From the NCBI GenBank assembly GCA_002353205.1, contig DEJE01000003.1:1-64000 (forward strand): a stretch of DNA of 64,000 nucleotides. The letters run 5' to 3'. This DNA is from Prevotella sp. UBA2756. Lineage in GTDB: Bacteria > Bacteroidota > Bacteroidia > Bacteroidales > Bacteroidaceae. The translations under genes and the position numbers were made by a program. Of the stretch, positions 17,959 to 27,424 are shown in pieces; position 1 is the stretch's first letter; every line of letters starts with the position of its first letter. The notes beneath the pieces are model-generated. The model did no database searches and was not told where the DNA came from. It worked only from the letters and a program-made list of their open reading frames with translations.

Positions 17959-20900
17959 TTATTTCTTGATATACACTTTCTTGCCATTGACGATATAGAT
18001 ACCGCTGCGATGCGGCTCATCGAGCTTCACGCCGCCGATGGTGTAGATGCTGCGGCCGCCTTCGGAGTCGGCAACTGCCGTGCTGATGCCCACCGAGGGA
18101 TCGTTGGTGACACGCAGGGTGCCGTTGACGGTGAGCAGGTCGGTGGTGTCCCAATAGAGGCCTTCGGGCAGTTGTGGCAGATGGATGGCGATGCCCTGCA
18201 CGACGTTGAGCGTTCCGACATGCCACAACGACACCTGATCGCCGAGGGCAAGGTCGCGCCCGTTGTGCGTGACGGTGATATCCTCGGTGATGAGGAGCGT
18301 GCGGTCGACGTCGATAGAGGGGTTGTTCAGCCCGGCGCGCGTTTTCGACATGGCGATGTTGACGTGCTTCACGCTGTAGCGACCGTTGCCCGTCAGCTTC
18401 ACGTTGCCTGCCAGTGTGCCGATGACGACGTCGATGCCGCTGTTGTCGAACTCGCCCTTCACCGTCGCCTTGCCCAGACCATTCGTGTTGTTCCACTGGA
18501 TCAGCGGGTCATACGATCCGGTCTTGCTGCGCTGGAAGTCGATGGTGCCCTCGAAATTGCTCCAGTCGCCCTGCATGTTGCAGCGCACGCTGGTGACGGT
18601 GACCGTGATGTCGCCCTTGCCGAGCAGACGGCCTTTGTAGTCGCAGCGCGAGTCGAGCACCCACGAGCCTTTCTTACCCTCGGGAACGACGACGGTGGTG
18701 GTGTTGGTAGAGTAGCTGTAGATGTTGTCGGGGTCCTTCAGCGTGCCGCCGTTGATGACCACCGTGTCGGGATAGAGGTGCTTGTTGTCGCCCTCACCGC
18801 CCAGCACGGAACCCTGATCGAGATGGAGCGTGGAGAACCGGGCCGCCTTTTCAATCTGCAGGCGTCCCGTTCCCGTCTTGTGGAGGGCCACCTTCTCGTT
18901 CTGCGTGATGCCGCCGTTGAGGGTGAGCGTCTTGCCCGTGGCCACCGCAAGCGTTCCGCCGTCGGTGTCGAGCAGCAGGGGTTGCGTGCAGAGGGTGCTC
19001 TCGCTGACGTCGAGCGTGCCGCCGTTGCGCAGGGTGATCCTACTGTTCACACCGCCCAGGGCGCCGTATTCCACGCCGTTGTCGTTGGCCAGCGACGCAA
19101 CACTCAGCACTCCGTCCTCAATGATGGTGCCGCCTTCGTACTTGTTGGCGTTGCTGATGGTCACCCGGCCCGCACCTTTCTTGGTCAGCGTGGCGCTGCC
19201 CACGATGCTTCCCGCACCCGAGAGGGTGAAGTTCTTGGCCGTATTGTCGAAGGTGACGCTGCCCGGAGCCAGCTCACCGACGATAACGACGTCGGTATTG
19301 GCGGCATTGTCGTTGAACGTCACGTCGTCGCCGGTGACAAAGAGTTCCGACTCGCCGCTGCCCGACTTGAAGTTCTGCGTGTTGGCCAGGTCCCAGATGC
19401 CGTCGCTGCCACCGTCCCAGACGACGGGTTCGGGCGAGCGTGTCTTTTCAATGTTCAGGAAAACGCGTGTAAAACCGTCGGCATCGGTCTCGCTCGTGAT
19501 GGCGTACTTCATGCCGTCGAGCCCTTCCACGGTGAGGTCGTCGAGATTGCCTTTGAGTTTACCGTTTATCTGGATGATCTCGTATTTACCTTCGGGCAGA
19601 ACGGTCTGTCCTTCTGCGAAATGAGGTATGATGCGGAGGACGGGCGCATCGTACTTCGGGCCGTACTGCCAGTCCTTTTTCTCGATCGTCAGCGAGTCGA
19701 CGCCCAACTCTGAAATGCCGTCGGGATAGCTGGGCTTCATAGACTTGTCGTAGACATCGAGCTCCAACACCGAGCCGAAACCTAAGACGAGGTCGGAGAT
19801 GGCGAAGCCGCCGGAGCCATTGGCACCGCCGGGGCTCACCACGGAGCCGTATTCTGCCTTCACGCTGGGGAACTGTCCCCACGAGTCGGGATAGGATTCC
19901 AGACGGGCAAAGCGGTTCAGCCATACATGACTGTCCTTCAGTCCGCCCTGACCGACGACGAGCGTGCCGGCCCAGACCTCGGTGTCGCCGGTGTACATCT
20001 GTCCGGCCTCGCGCGGCAGTTGCAGGATGCCGTCGCCCTGTTTGACGAGCCTCATGTCGCCGCCGAAGGCTCCTCCGGTGAGCGTGTGGGTGAAGTAGGT
20101 CGTCGTGATGTTGTCGTTATCGTCGTGACCCTGCACCCACGAAGGGGCATTGTCTATGAAGATGGCTGGGCTGACGGATGTCTTCTCAATGTCGACGGTG
20201 ACATCGGCGGTCTCGGCCAGCAGCACTTCCTTCTGGTTATGGGTGGCATTGCTGATGGCGCCACCGTTCTTCACCTCCATACGGTTCGTCATGGTCAGTG
20301 GCGGCGGTGCCACGGTGATGCCCTCAAGCTCGCCGAGGAAATAGCTCACGTGGGGCGGCTGGTTGTAGCCGCACATCTGCCACACCATGGCTTGCCGGTA
20401 CTGCATGTCGTGCCACAGCGTGTAGTTGCGCCACGGCGTTGCGTCGGTCGTCGTATAGATGCGGATGGTGTTGTCGCGGGTGCGCATCATCACCTCCTCG
20501 CGCCAGTCGCCGAACAGGTCGCCCTGATAGCAGGGTGTTCCCTTCGTGTCGTTGTTGGTCATCGAGCCCTGAAGCTTATGGATGAGACCCTTACCATATT
20601 TATATATACCGCCGGCCGTGTTCTTGCCATCGGTGTAGTTGAAGCACTCTTCGAGCAGGTCGCCGTCCCAGTAGATGCGCATGTTGTCGGACAGTCCGGC
20701 CTTGGAGAGCCCGTCGATGTGGCCGTTGGCGACACAGCTGATGGCCTCGTCGCGCGAGGAGAAGCCCATGGCACCGGGGAAATCGTTGGTGAAGTTGCCG
20801 GCCATGCAGCGTCCGTCGTCGCTGCCGCCAGCCAGACGGTAGTAGATCTTGCTCGTCGTGGCGTCGCGATAGTTGTTCGACGGCAGGTCCTCGTTGCAGG

Positions 20901-22140
20901 CAAAGATCTCATGACCGTGTATGTAGGGGTTGAAATCGCCGTGGTGCTGGGCATCGCCGTGGCCGAGCCCCGTTGTGGAAAGGCCCAGACCATTGTCGTC
21001 GATGACCATCGAGCCGAAGCAGATCTCGTCGCGACCGTCCCAGTCGACGTCGGCAACGGCGTAGTTATGGTAGCCGTTCCCATACCACGGGCTGCCGGGA
21101 TTGTTGCAGTTCCAGCGCCAGCGCTCGGTCAGTTCGTGCGTCGCGGGGTCAACGTCGAGGGCGATCATCTTGTGGCGGGTGTAGATGCCGCGCGCCAGGA
21201 AGATGCTGGCCTTGCGGCCGTCGAGACAGGGAGCGCCGAAGAAATGCTTCGATGAGCGGTGGCCGTAGCCATCGCCCCACGCTGCTGCAAGGTCGGTTTC
21301 ACCGTCTTCGAGGCGCTTCAGGGGGTAGTCCATGACCTGATAGGGCTCGCCCGTGGCACCGTTCATGTAGACGAGATACTCCGCTCCTTCGTGCATGAAC
21401 CAATTGGTGCCGCCGCCGGTAGCCGCGCGGTAGTTCTTGGAAGCGTCGCCCACAACGTAGGTGGTGCCGTCGGCCAGGTGGATTGTCGTGCCGTCGGCGG
21501 CACGCATCACGGCCTCAGCCTTGCCGTCCTGGTCCCAGTCGTAGGCCACGATGTTCTGCTCGTTGTTCTGGAAGTCGCCCATGTTGGGACCGAAGTCGAG
21601 CCACCACAGCTTGGTGCCGTCGAGCTTGTAGACCTCCACGATGGAATACTCGCCGTTGTAACCGCCGCGCGGATAGCTGGCGCTGATCTCGCTCTGGTTG
21701 TCGAACTTCAGCAGGATTTCCAGCTCGCCGTCGCCGTCGACGTCGGCACAGCAGGCATCGTTGGGGATATAGGTGCTGGTGAGCGAACCGTGGTCGGGCG
21801 TGATCTCCAGATAGCTCTGCGACCACACGGCAGCAGCCTTGCTCTGTGCCGTCTCCTGTCCGCGGACGACGGCCGACACGGTGTAGGTGCTGCCCTCGTT
21901 GCCACCGGCATCTACAAAGTTGGAGACCGTGAGCGGCTCGGCATTCAGCTTCGTTCCTTCGCGGTAGAGATTGTACTGCACATCGTAATACTCCTCGGCG
22001 AGGATGCGCCAGGAGCAGAACACGCCGCCGTCGGTCTGCACGGCCACGAGGCCGCGGTCGAGCTTGTCGGTGAGACGCTGGGCTGCGGCGGGCACCATGG
22101 CCAACATCACGGCCACGGCCATCAAAAGGATTCTTTTCAT
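17959..22140 (-). CDS. Large PL11 rhamnogalacturonan lyase fused to autotransporter-type beta repeats
   Basis: A 1393-aa secreted protein. ATG 22140 (MKRILLMAVAVMLAMVPAAAQ) gives a clean signal peptide; extending to 22212 would overlap the upstream gene. Residues 25-620 are a PL11 catalytic module (DKLDRGLVAVQ, DVDGDGELEILLKFDNQS, WHDMQYRQAMVWQMCGYNQP). The remaining 750 residues are Gly/Thr/Asn-rich beta repeats of autotransporter-associated type (KGAGRVTISNANKYEGGTII, LKDSHVWLNRFARLESYPDS), predicted to form a long beta-solenoid. The protein ends with the GIYIVNGKKVYIKK tag. The solenoid may hold the enzyme away from the cell surface or bind substrate. It is more than twice the usual PL11 length. 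Confidence 0.9.
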   Translation of the reverse strand: MKRILLMAVAVMLAMVPAAAQRLTDKLDRGLVAVQTDGGVFCSWRILAEEYYDVQYNLYREGTKLNAEPLTVSNFVDAGGNEGSTYTVSAVVRGQETAQSKAAAVWSQSYLEITPDHGSLTSTYIPNDACCADVDGDGELEILLKFDNQSEISASYPRGGYNGEYSIVEVYKLDGTKLWWLDFGPNMGDFQNNEQNIVAYDWDQDGKAEAVMRAADGTTIHLADGTTYVVGDASKNYRAATGGGTNWFMHEGAEYLVYMNGATGEPYQVMDYPLKRLEDGETDLAAAWGDGYGHRSSKHFFGAPCLDGRKASIFLARGIYTRHKMIALDVDPATHELTERWRWNCNNPGSPWYGNGYHNYAVADVDWDGRDEICFGSMVIDDNGLGLSTTGLGHGDAQHHGDFNPYIHGHEIFACNEDLPSNNYRDATTSKIYYRLAGGSDDGRCMAGNFTNDFPGAMGFSSRDEAISCVANGHIDGLSKAGLSDNMRIYWDGDLLEECFNYTDGKNTAGGIYKYGKGLIHKLQGSMTNNDTKGTPCYQGDLFGDWREEVMMRTRDNTIRIYTTTDATPWRNYTLWHDMQYRQAMVWQMCGYNQPPHVSYFLGELEGITVAPPPLTMTNRMEVKNGGAISNATHNQKEVLLAETADVTVDIEKTSVSPAIFIDNAPSWVQGHDDNDNITTTYFTHTLTGGAFGGDMRLVKQGDGILQLPREAGQMYTGDTEVWAGTLVVGQGGLKDSHVWLNRFARLESYPDSWGQFPSVKAEYGSVVSPGGANGSGGFAISDLVLGFGSVLELDVYDKSMKPSYPDGISELGVDSLTIEKKDWQYGPKYDAPVLRIIPHFAEGQTVLPEGKYEIIQINGKLKGNLDDLTVEGLDGMKYAITSETDADGFTRVFLNIEKTRSPEPVVWDGGSDGIWDLANTQNFKSGSGESELFVTGDDVTFNDNAANTDVVIVGELAPGSVTFDNTAKNFTLSGAGSIVGSATLTKKGAGRVTISNANKYEGGTIIEDGVLSVASLANDNGVEYGALGGVNSRITLRNGGTLDVSESTLCTQPLLLDTDGGTLAVATGKTLTLNGGITQNEKVALHKTGTGRLQIEKAARFSTLHLDQGSVLGGEGDNKHLYPDTVVINGGTLKDPDNIYSYSTNTTTVVVPEGKKGSWVLDSRCDYKGRLLGKGDITVTVTSVRCNMQGDWSNFEGTIDFQRSKTGSYDPLIQWNNTNGLGKATVKGEFDNSGIDVVIGTLAGNVKLTGNGRYSVKHVNIAMSKTRAGLNNPSIDVDRTLLITEDITVTHNGRDLALGDQVSLWHVGTLNVVQGIAIHLPQLPEGLYWDTTDLLTVNGTLRVTNDPSVGISTAVADSEGGRSIYTIGGVKLDEPHRSGIYIVNGKKVYIKK

Positions 22141-22189
22141 ATTCGGGTTGTTGTTTGTTGTCAAATGAAATAAGGCTTCTCGTTGCCCA

Positions 22190-22750
22190 CTACTGCGCTG
22201 CTTTCTTGGCACCGTCGATGAGATAGGTGACGCGGTTGTCGGTCAGACTGTAAGAGCGCCCGTCGCAATAGAGTTCCTTGGCGTTCATCGCCACCGACAG
22301 GTCGCCCCACACGCTGTTCAACATGCACACCGACTCCATCAGCGCCGACACCTGCTTGCGCTCGCCGCCAACGGTAACGGTGAACACGATGTCGGTGGGA
22401 TCCATCGAGAGCGCTACCGTGTTGGACGTCACGGCCATCTGGACGATGGGAGCCGTGAAGGTGGTCGTCTCGCCCGACGAGGCAACGGCCTCCTCCAGCT
22501 CTTTCTGCTCGGTGAAAACGGCCTTCAGGATGGGCTCCAGCGGCAGACGCTTGATGGTGAACTCGTCGTTGGCAACGACAATGGTGACGGGACGCGACTC
22601 ATTCCCTACGGGCACCACGCCTTCGTAGGTTCCCTTTATATCGTTGTAGATGCCGGTTGCCGAACCTTCGGTGATTTCGACCGCGTCGTCGGAGCAAGCC
22701 AAAAGAGCAAACAGTGCTGTCAGCACAAACGCATACCTGAAATAAGTCAT
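22190..22750 (-). CDS. DUF4840-type lipoprotein
   Basis: A 186-aa protein with a lipoprotein signal (MTYFRYAFVLTALFALLACSDD, Cys 19). The body is two beta-rich blocks (GIYNDIKGTYEGVVPVG; VTIVVANDEFTIKRLPL) as in DUF4840 proteins of Prevotella and Bacteroides. Function is unknown. It is the first gene of the PL11/SGNH operon, 49 nt ahead of the large PL11, so it may be a surface-exposed accessory such as a glycan-binding or envelope lipoprotein. A -7 box lies 25 nt upstream. Confidence 0.7.
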   Translation of the reverse strand: MTYFRYAFVLTALFALLACSDDAVEITEGSATGIYNDIKGTYEGVVPVGNESRPVTIVVANDEFTIKRLPLEPILKAVFTEQKELEEAVASSGETTTFTAPIVQMAVTSNTVALSMDPTDIVFTVTVGGERKQVSALMESVCMLNSVWGDLSVAMNAKELYCDGRSYSLTDNRVTYLIDGAKKAAQ

Positions 22751-22775
22751 AACCGATTTTTTTTGATTTGAATAT

Positions 22776-22784
22776 GCAAATGTA
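22776..22784 (-). promoter_or_regulatory. -7 box for the DUF4840/PL11/SGNH operon
   Basis: The minus strand reads TACATTTGC, a perfect Bacteroidetes -7 box, 26 nt from the DUF4840 start codon. No convincing -33 TTTG lies at the usual distance. It suggests the lyase operon is transcribed separately from the SusC/SusD genes. Confidence 0.5.
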
Positions 22785-22868
22785 CAATAAATTTGCGAAT
22801 TACGGATAACCCGAATGAATAAATTATGTTTTCTTTAGAGGAAAGGCGGAAAGGGAAGAGCCAGTCAC

Positions 22869-23132
22869 ACAGCTTCGCACCGCCATACCGCAGCTGACTT
22901 CCCTGCCATTCAGGCCGCTTTGCCCGGCCATTCAAGCCGCTTTGGCTGGCCTTTCAGGCCACTTTGATTGGCCCTTCAAGCTGCTTTGGCTGGCCAATCC
23001 GATGGTCCGGGACGGCCATTCAAATTGTTTTGCGCAGCAATATCAATTGTTTTGCACGGCAATTTAATTTGTTTTGCGCAGCAATATAATTTGTTTTGCA
23101 CGGCAATATCAATTGCTTCGCACGGCAAGATC
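22869..23132. repeat. Intergenic array of degenerate 22-bp repeats
   Basis: About 12 units in tandem with a near-exact 22-bp period (one 1-nt insertion near 23021). The right half is AT-rich, with units at 23023, 23045, 23067, 23089 and 23111, of the form AATTGTTTTGCRCRGCAA plus ATAT. The left half is a GC-rich version (GCTTTGGCTGGCCTTTC). Most AT-rich units hold a small dyad TTGC-NNN-GCAA. The period is not a multiple of three and no reading frame is preserved. A matching array in opposite orientation is at 36477-36605. Confidence 0.85.
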
Positions 23133-23234
23133 ATTCTTATTACAACGCAGAAGCTACGCGCTGGCAAAGCAGAATGCACGTTCTTGCAAGTCGTGAAGAA
23201 TGCTTCTGCGCTTCCAACCGGTTGCTGAGGGCAC

Positions 23235-23272
23235 AAAAAAATCCCCGCACTCACGGTTGAGCGCGGGGATTC
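23235..23272 (-). terminator. Terminator after the 716-aa protein gene
   Basis: Arms AATCCCCGC and GCGGGGATT flank a 12-nt loop. On the minus strand the stem is followed by a run of T. It would stop leftward transcription about 110 nt after the 716-aa gene. Confidence 0.85.
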
Positions 23273-23289
23273 TTATTGATAAATGATCG

Positions 23290-23383
23290 TTTTAGAATCT
23301 TACAGAAAGATTAGCGAACGATGAACTTGAGCTTCGCTCGAATTCATCTGCGTTCGGCATAGCAAGCGAGCTTGCTCTGCGCT
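23290..23383 (-). repeat. Palindromic element with a duplicated tag end
   Basis: Right after the stop of the 716-aa gene the minus strand has AGCAAGCTCGCTTGCT (7-bp arms, 2-nt loop), then GAGCGAAGCTC (4-bp stem), then a second copy of the gene's last codons: AAGTTCATCGTTCGCTAA, encoding KFIVR-stop, compared with KFIVK-stop at the true end. It may be a small dispersed element inserted near the 3' end, or a duplication. Confidence 0.4.
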
Positions 23384-25533
23384 TACTTAACGATGAACTT
23401 CTTGCCCTGCTTCACATAGATACCCTTCTGCAGCGTGTTGGCGTTGACGCGAACACCGTTCAGGTTGTAGACAGGAGCGTTAGGATCGGAAACAACCTCG
23501 CTGGCAATCTCCTCGATACCGTCAACACCGATAGCCTTGAAGATGTCAACACGTGCGATAGCGGTGTCGATACGATAGAGATCGAAGGTCTCTGTTCCGC
23601 GCTTCACCTGAACGTTGGTGCCGTCGCCGAGGTTCTCAGCCTTGTAGAGAGCCTTAGCATCAGCAGGCTTGGTGCCCTGCGGATAGATCGGGTGCTTCGA
23701 AGAACCACCGTAGTTGTCGATGATGTAAAGGATGTAGTAGTCGTTGTCGGTCAGACCGCTGATACCAACAGTACCGTTAGGATAGTTGATGGAAGAGCCA
23801 TCGGCCTTGCAACCGATGTTGATCAGACCAATGCCCATGTTCATCTTCAGACCAGCAACGTCAGAACCGTCGGCAACGGCGGGATCAGCCTGGCCGGTGT
23901 ACCATGTGTAGAAGGGAGCGAAGATGGTAGAAGTAGCCTCCTGAGTCATGCCTGCTGCGGGGAGCGTGAAGCGGCGGATAGGCTCAACAACTTCGCTGGC
24001 ACCCTCGGCACCGTAGACAACGTATGAGTCGTAAGCAGGTGTGCCATCATCTCTGGTGCCACCATTCTCGATACCGAACCACAGACGACCGCGTGCGGTC
24101 CAGTTGTTCTCACCGCTCATGTTGGAAGCCTGCAGCGGGTCGATCTCTGTGAAGCCCTTAGCTGCGAGGTCGGCATCGGTCATGTGCTGGAAGTCGATGG
24201 TGTTGTCGACAGCGAACTCAGTGTTGTTCTCGAAGGTTGTTGTGGTAGAACCGAAGCCGTAAGCGAAGGTGGTCACGGTCAGTGTTCCCTTCTCGGAAGC
24301 TTCGTAGATGGCGCCGCTGGCAACCTCACCGTTCGACTTGTCGCCATTGCTGTACTCCCATGTCAGGGTGATAGCGGGACGTGTGGGAACTTCAGAGTTG
24401 TCGACTGTCATCTGGAGGCTCTTCACATAGCCGGAGTTCACCTTGGTGATGTCAACTTTTGCTGCGGGCAACGTAATCACCTCGGCCACAACGTCGATGG
24501 TGACGTGCTCAGAAGTAGCGGTGCCGCTCTCGGTCCAAGCCTCGAGAGTACCGGAAGTCTCGGTCTCGTAGTCGTAGGGGCTCTCAACAGAGGTGTCCTC
24601 AGAACCGTCGGTCTTCTTCACGTGCAGGATCTCACCGTCCTCGAAGAAGATCTTGTACATGCGCTTGGTCATGTCGACACCCGTCCAGGCGATGGTCGGA
24701 ACGTTGGCATAGTCGCCCTCGGTCTCGGTCTGAACCTTCACGTCGTCGATGTGGGCTACAGAGTTGTAGCGGCCCAGCAGCACATTGATGCCTTTGGCAT
24801 AGACGCTGGCGTACTCAGGAATGGTGTAGGTACCGGTGGCAAGCGTCTCACCCTGGTTCTGAGAGTAGATCTCGTAGGCAGCAGTGCGAGCCTCGACGTC
24901 CACGTTGATGGTGATGTCGTAGTAACCACCCTGTTCGAGTGTCACCTTGTTGTTCTGGTCGCCATTGATGTAGAAATCGAAGATGTAGTTGCTGTTGTCC
25001 TGGTTGTCTACCCAGTACTCATTGGTGTCAGAGTAAGCACCCTTGAGCTGAGTGAGTGCGAACAGACGCAGCGAGTCGTTGGCAGCATACTGACCGTTGT
25101 TGATACCGGTAGTGATTTTCCAACCTTCTACGTCGGAAGTAGCAACAGAAGGAGTGAGCACAGCAATCTCGGAAGAGTACTGAACGTCCTGAGGTTTGCC
25201 TGTTGACTCGGGATTCTTCACCAGACCCCATGTGAAGCTCACGGTATACTTCTTCAGATCCTGACCGTCGAAGATGGTTGCACCGTCTTCCAGGCCATAG
25301 TTGAAGTTCATCACGGCGTTACGGTTGTTGTTGGCACCGAGGCTGAACTGGAACAGACGGCCCAACTCATCAGAGTAGAGCGACATGTTGCCAGCAAGGT
25401 TGGGAGAAGTCCAGCCAGCTTCCTGCGGCGTGGAAGCAATCTCGAAGTCCTGCTTGAACAGGTTCTTCACACCTGCGTTTGCTACCAGTGAGCAAGCGAA
25501 CAGGGCTGCAAAAAGGAGATAAAATTTTCTCAT
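23383..25533 (-). CDS. Secreted beta-rich protein with C-terminal tag, candidate surface glycan-binding protein
   Basis: A 716-aa protein with signal peptide MRKFYLLFAALFACSLVANA. No catalytic family is recognisable. Residues 25-240 look like a lectin/laminin-G-type beta sandwich (LFKQDFEIAST, YYDITINVDVEARTAAYEIY, VAHIDDVKV). Two or three further beta domains follow, and the C-terminus is GIYVKQGKKFIVK, the shared tag. It follows the second SusD gene by 196 nt with its own promoter, the place where surface glycan-binding proteins often sit in PULs. No lipobox is seen, so anchoring would depend on the tag. The binding role is inferred from position. Confidence 0.65.
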   Translation of the reverse strand: MRKFYLLFAALFACSLVANAGVKNLFKQDFEIASTPQEAGWTSPNLAGNMSLYSDELGRLFQFSLGANNNRNAVMNFNYGLEDGATIFDGQDLKKYTVSFTWGLVKNPESTGKPQDVQYSSEIAVLTPSVATSDVEGWKITTGINNGQYAANDSLRLFALTQLKGAYSDTNEYWVDNQDNSNYIFDFYINGDQNNKVTLEQGGYYDITINVDVEARTAAYEIYSQNQGETLATGTYTIPEYASVYAKGINVLLGRYNSVAHIDDVKVQTETEGDYANVPTIAWTGVDMTKRMYKIFFEDGEILHVKKTDGSEDTSVESPYDYETETSGTLEAWTESGTATSEHVTIDVVAEVITLPAAKVDITKVNSGYVKSLQMTVDNSEVPTRPAITLTWEYSNGDKSNGEVASGAIYEASEKGTLTVTTFAYGFGSTTTTFENNTEFAVDNTIDFQHMTDADLAAKGFTEIDPLQASNMSGENNWTARGRLWFGIENGGTRDDGTPAYDSYVVYGAEGASEVVEPIRRFTLPAAGMTQEATSTIFAPFYTWYTGQADPAVADGSDVAGLKMNMGIGLINIGCKADGSSINYPNGTVGISGLTDNDYYILYIIDNYGGSSKHPIYPQGTKPADAKALYKAENLGDGTNVQVKRGTETFDLYRIDTAIARVDIFKAIGVDGIEEIASEVVSDPNAPVYNLNGVRVNANTLQKGIYVKQGKKFIVK

Positions 25534-25627
25534 AACTGATAGATTTTAAATTAGTGAAAATAAATAGTGATTAACTCTTGATTCTTTTTCAACAAAACAG
25601 ACGTAAGTCGTGTTCTGCTTCTCGGTT

Positions 25628-25659
25628 GCGAAGATACGAAGAAAAATCGAATCGTGCAA
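25628..25659 (-). promoter_or_regulatory. Promoter of the 716-aa protein gene
   Basis: On the minus strand, TTG (25659-25657) and TATCTTCGC (25636-25628) are 20 nt apart, a near-consensus Bacteroidetes promoter. This suggests transcription separate from the SusC/SusD genes upstream. Confidence 0.55.
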
Positions 25660-25678
25660 CAATTTGTTGTTTTTTTAA

Positions 25679-25719
25679 CACTGAAATGCGGGCAGACCGT
25701 TTCCGTCCGCATTCCAGTG
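25679..25719 (-). terminator. Hairpin after the second SusD gene
   Basis: Imperfect arms of 13 nt: CACTGAAATGCGG and CCGCATTCCAGTG. It starts just after the SusD stop codon. No T-run follows on the minus strand, so it may act as a 3' end stabiliser or a weak terminator. Confidence 0.45.
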
Positions 25720-25728
25720 TCGCGGTGT

Positions 25729-27402
25729 TTACCAACCGGGGTTCTGCGTCAGGATACCACCCGACTTCAGGATCTCGCTCTGCGGGATGGGGAACAGGTT
25801 CATCTTCGACTCATCCCACTGGCGGTTCTGCACCACCGTCTTGGTCTCGCTGAAGGTGCCGTCGGCATTCTTCGTGATGCGCAGGCCGTAGATGGTCTTG
25901 AAATACTTGTCGCCCTCTTTCCAACGGCGCACATCGAAGAAGCGATGGCCCTCGAAAGCCAGTTCCACGAAACGCTCGTTCTCGTATCTTGCCTTGAAAT
26001 CGGCAGCGCTGAGGCCTTCGGGCAGATTGCCCAGTCCGGCGCGCTTGCGGATCTGGTTGATGTAGTAGGCGGCAGTGGCTGTGGAGCTGAAGCCTGCGGG
26101 AGCGGTGTAGCCGTCGCCTGCGAGGTTGAACAGGGCCTCGGCGTAGTTGAGGTAGAACTCACCCAGGCGGAAGGTGACCCATACGTGCTTGCAGGTGTTG
26201 GCACCGTTGCCGGCAATCTGCACCGACTCGGTGACGTACTTCTTCAGATAGTAGCCCGTAGGAGTGGCGTAGGCAATGGGCATGCCGTTGAGTCCGCCGA
26301 CGAAGGTCTCCAGGGGAACGGTGTTGGCGTTGGGCCAAGCATCGCCGTTGCAGGCGATGGTCTGCTCGAAACGCTTGTCGCCGTCCTCATAAGCCTCGAC
26401 GAGGTTCTGCGTGGGGCAGTTGCCACCGCCACCACCAGCACCTGCACCCGAGATACCCACGGGGAAGTTGTAGGTCTCGAAGTTGCGGTTCTCGGTCGGC
26501 ATGCGGCGTCCGAAGATGATTTCACCCACGGCCGCAGCGTCGCTCCAGTTGGTGTTGCCGACGAACAGGCCTTTGTAGTCGTTCGAGAGCTTCATCTTGC
26601 GAGCTGAGCAAGAGTCGATGACGGCCTTGTTCAGCTGAGCTGCTTTCTGCCAGCGGCCCTTGTCGTTGCCTTCGTTGAACAGCGGGCTGGCATGATACAT
26701 TGCAGCGCGGGCACGGAGAGCCAGCACGGCCAGGTTGTTGGCACGACCGTTGTTGGCCGGTGTCATGGCCAGGTCGCCCAGATCGCCATAGTCCTTCGTA
26801 ATACTGTCCTTGATGGCTTCGCACTCGGAGTCAATGAAGTTGAAGACCTCATCGGCCGTGGCGCGGGGCTGCACATTAGCCTCGTCGGCCGACATGTTCT
26901 TCGTGATAAGAGGCACTCCGCCGTACTGACGGACAAGCAGGAAGTAGAAGTAGGCACGCAGGAAACGTGCTTCCCACTTGTAGTTATTATACTGGTACAT
27001 CTCGGCTTTGAAGTTCTTATCGAGTGCATAGTCCTTGAACTCCAGTCCGGTGAACTCGTCGAGGAACAGGTTGCAGTAGGCAATGCCATGATAGCAGGTT
27101 TCCCACGTCGAGCTATTGGCATTGGAAGCGCTCCATGCCCCGTTGAAGAAACTCTCGATGGCGTTACCATCGTGCGAGTAGACCGACTCGTCGGTAGCCG
27201 ACGAGAGCATGGCGCCGCTGTAGTTTCCGAAGTCGGAATCCAGGTCGGCGTAGATGGTGGAGAGCAGTCCGCCGGCACGCTCGAACTTCTTCTGCATATA
27301 AGCCGTGTCGTAGATGCTGAACTCCTTGTAGTCCATCTGGTCGCTGCAGGAGACAAGAGCTGCGGCAGCAAGCGCACTTACAAATAAATTCTTCAGTTTC
27401 AT
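25729..27402 (-). CDS. SusD/RagB-family glycan-binding lipoprotein (pair 2)
   Basis: A 557-aa SusD-like protein. ATG 27402 (MKLKNLFVSALAAAALVSCSD) gives a lipoprotein signal with Cys 19. Extending to 27444 would overlap the SusC stop codon. The TPR-rich helical core and conserved tail are present (FKARYENERFVELAFEGHRFFDVRRWKEGD, split here as FVELAFEGHRFFDVRRW; final NPGW at the C-terminus). SusD proteins sit on the outer membrane, close the paired SusC barrel and capture oligosaccharides. It pairs with the SusC gene that ends 22 nt upstream. Confidence 0.93.
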   Translation of the reverse strand: MKLKNLFVSALAAAALVSCSDQMDYKEFSIYDTAYMQKKFERAGGLLSTIYADLDSDFGNYSGAMLSSATDESVYSHDGNAIESFFNGAWSASNANSSTWETCYHGIAYCNLFLDEFTGLEFKDYALDKNFKAEMYQYNNYKWEARFLRAYFYFLLVRQYGGVPLITKNMSADEANVQPRATADEVFNFIDSECEAIKDSITKDYGDLGDLAMTPANNGRANNLAVLALRARAAMYHASPLFNEGNDKGRWQKAAQLNKAVIDSCSARKMKLSNDYKGLFVGNTNWSDAAAVGEIIFGRRMPTENRNFETYNFPVGISGAGAGGGGGNCPTQNLVEAYEDGDKRFEQTIACNGDAWPNANTVPLETFVGGLNGMPIAYATPTGYYLKKYVTESVQIAGNGANTCKHVWVTFRLGEFYLNYAEALFNLAGDGYTAPAGFSSTATAAYYINQIRKRAGLGNLPEGLSAADFKARYENERFVELAFEGHRFFDVRRWKEGDKYFKTIYGLRITKNADGTFSETKTVVQNRQWDESKMNLFPIPQSEILKSGGILTQNPGW

Positions 27403-27424
27403 ATTCTTCTGTCTGTTTAATGGG

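Noticed and set aside
22869..23132. Tandem 22-bp units as a CRISPR array
   Set aside because: Units are contiguous and all degenerate, with no constant repeat alternating with unique spacers, and no cas genes are in the window.
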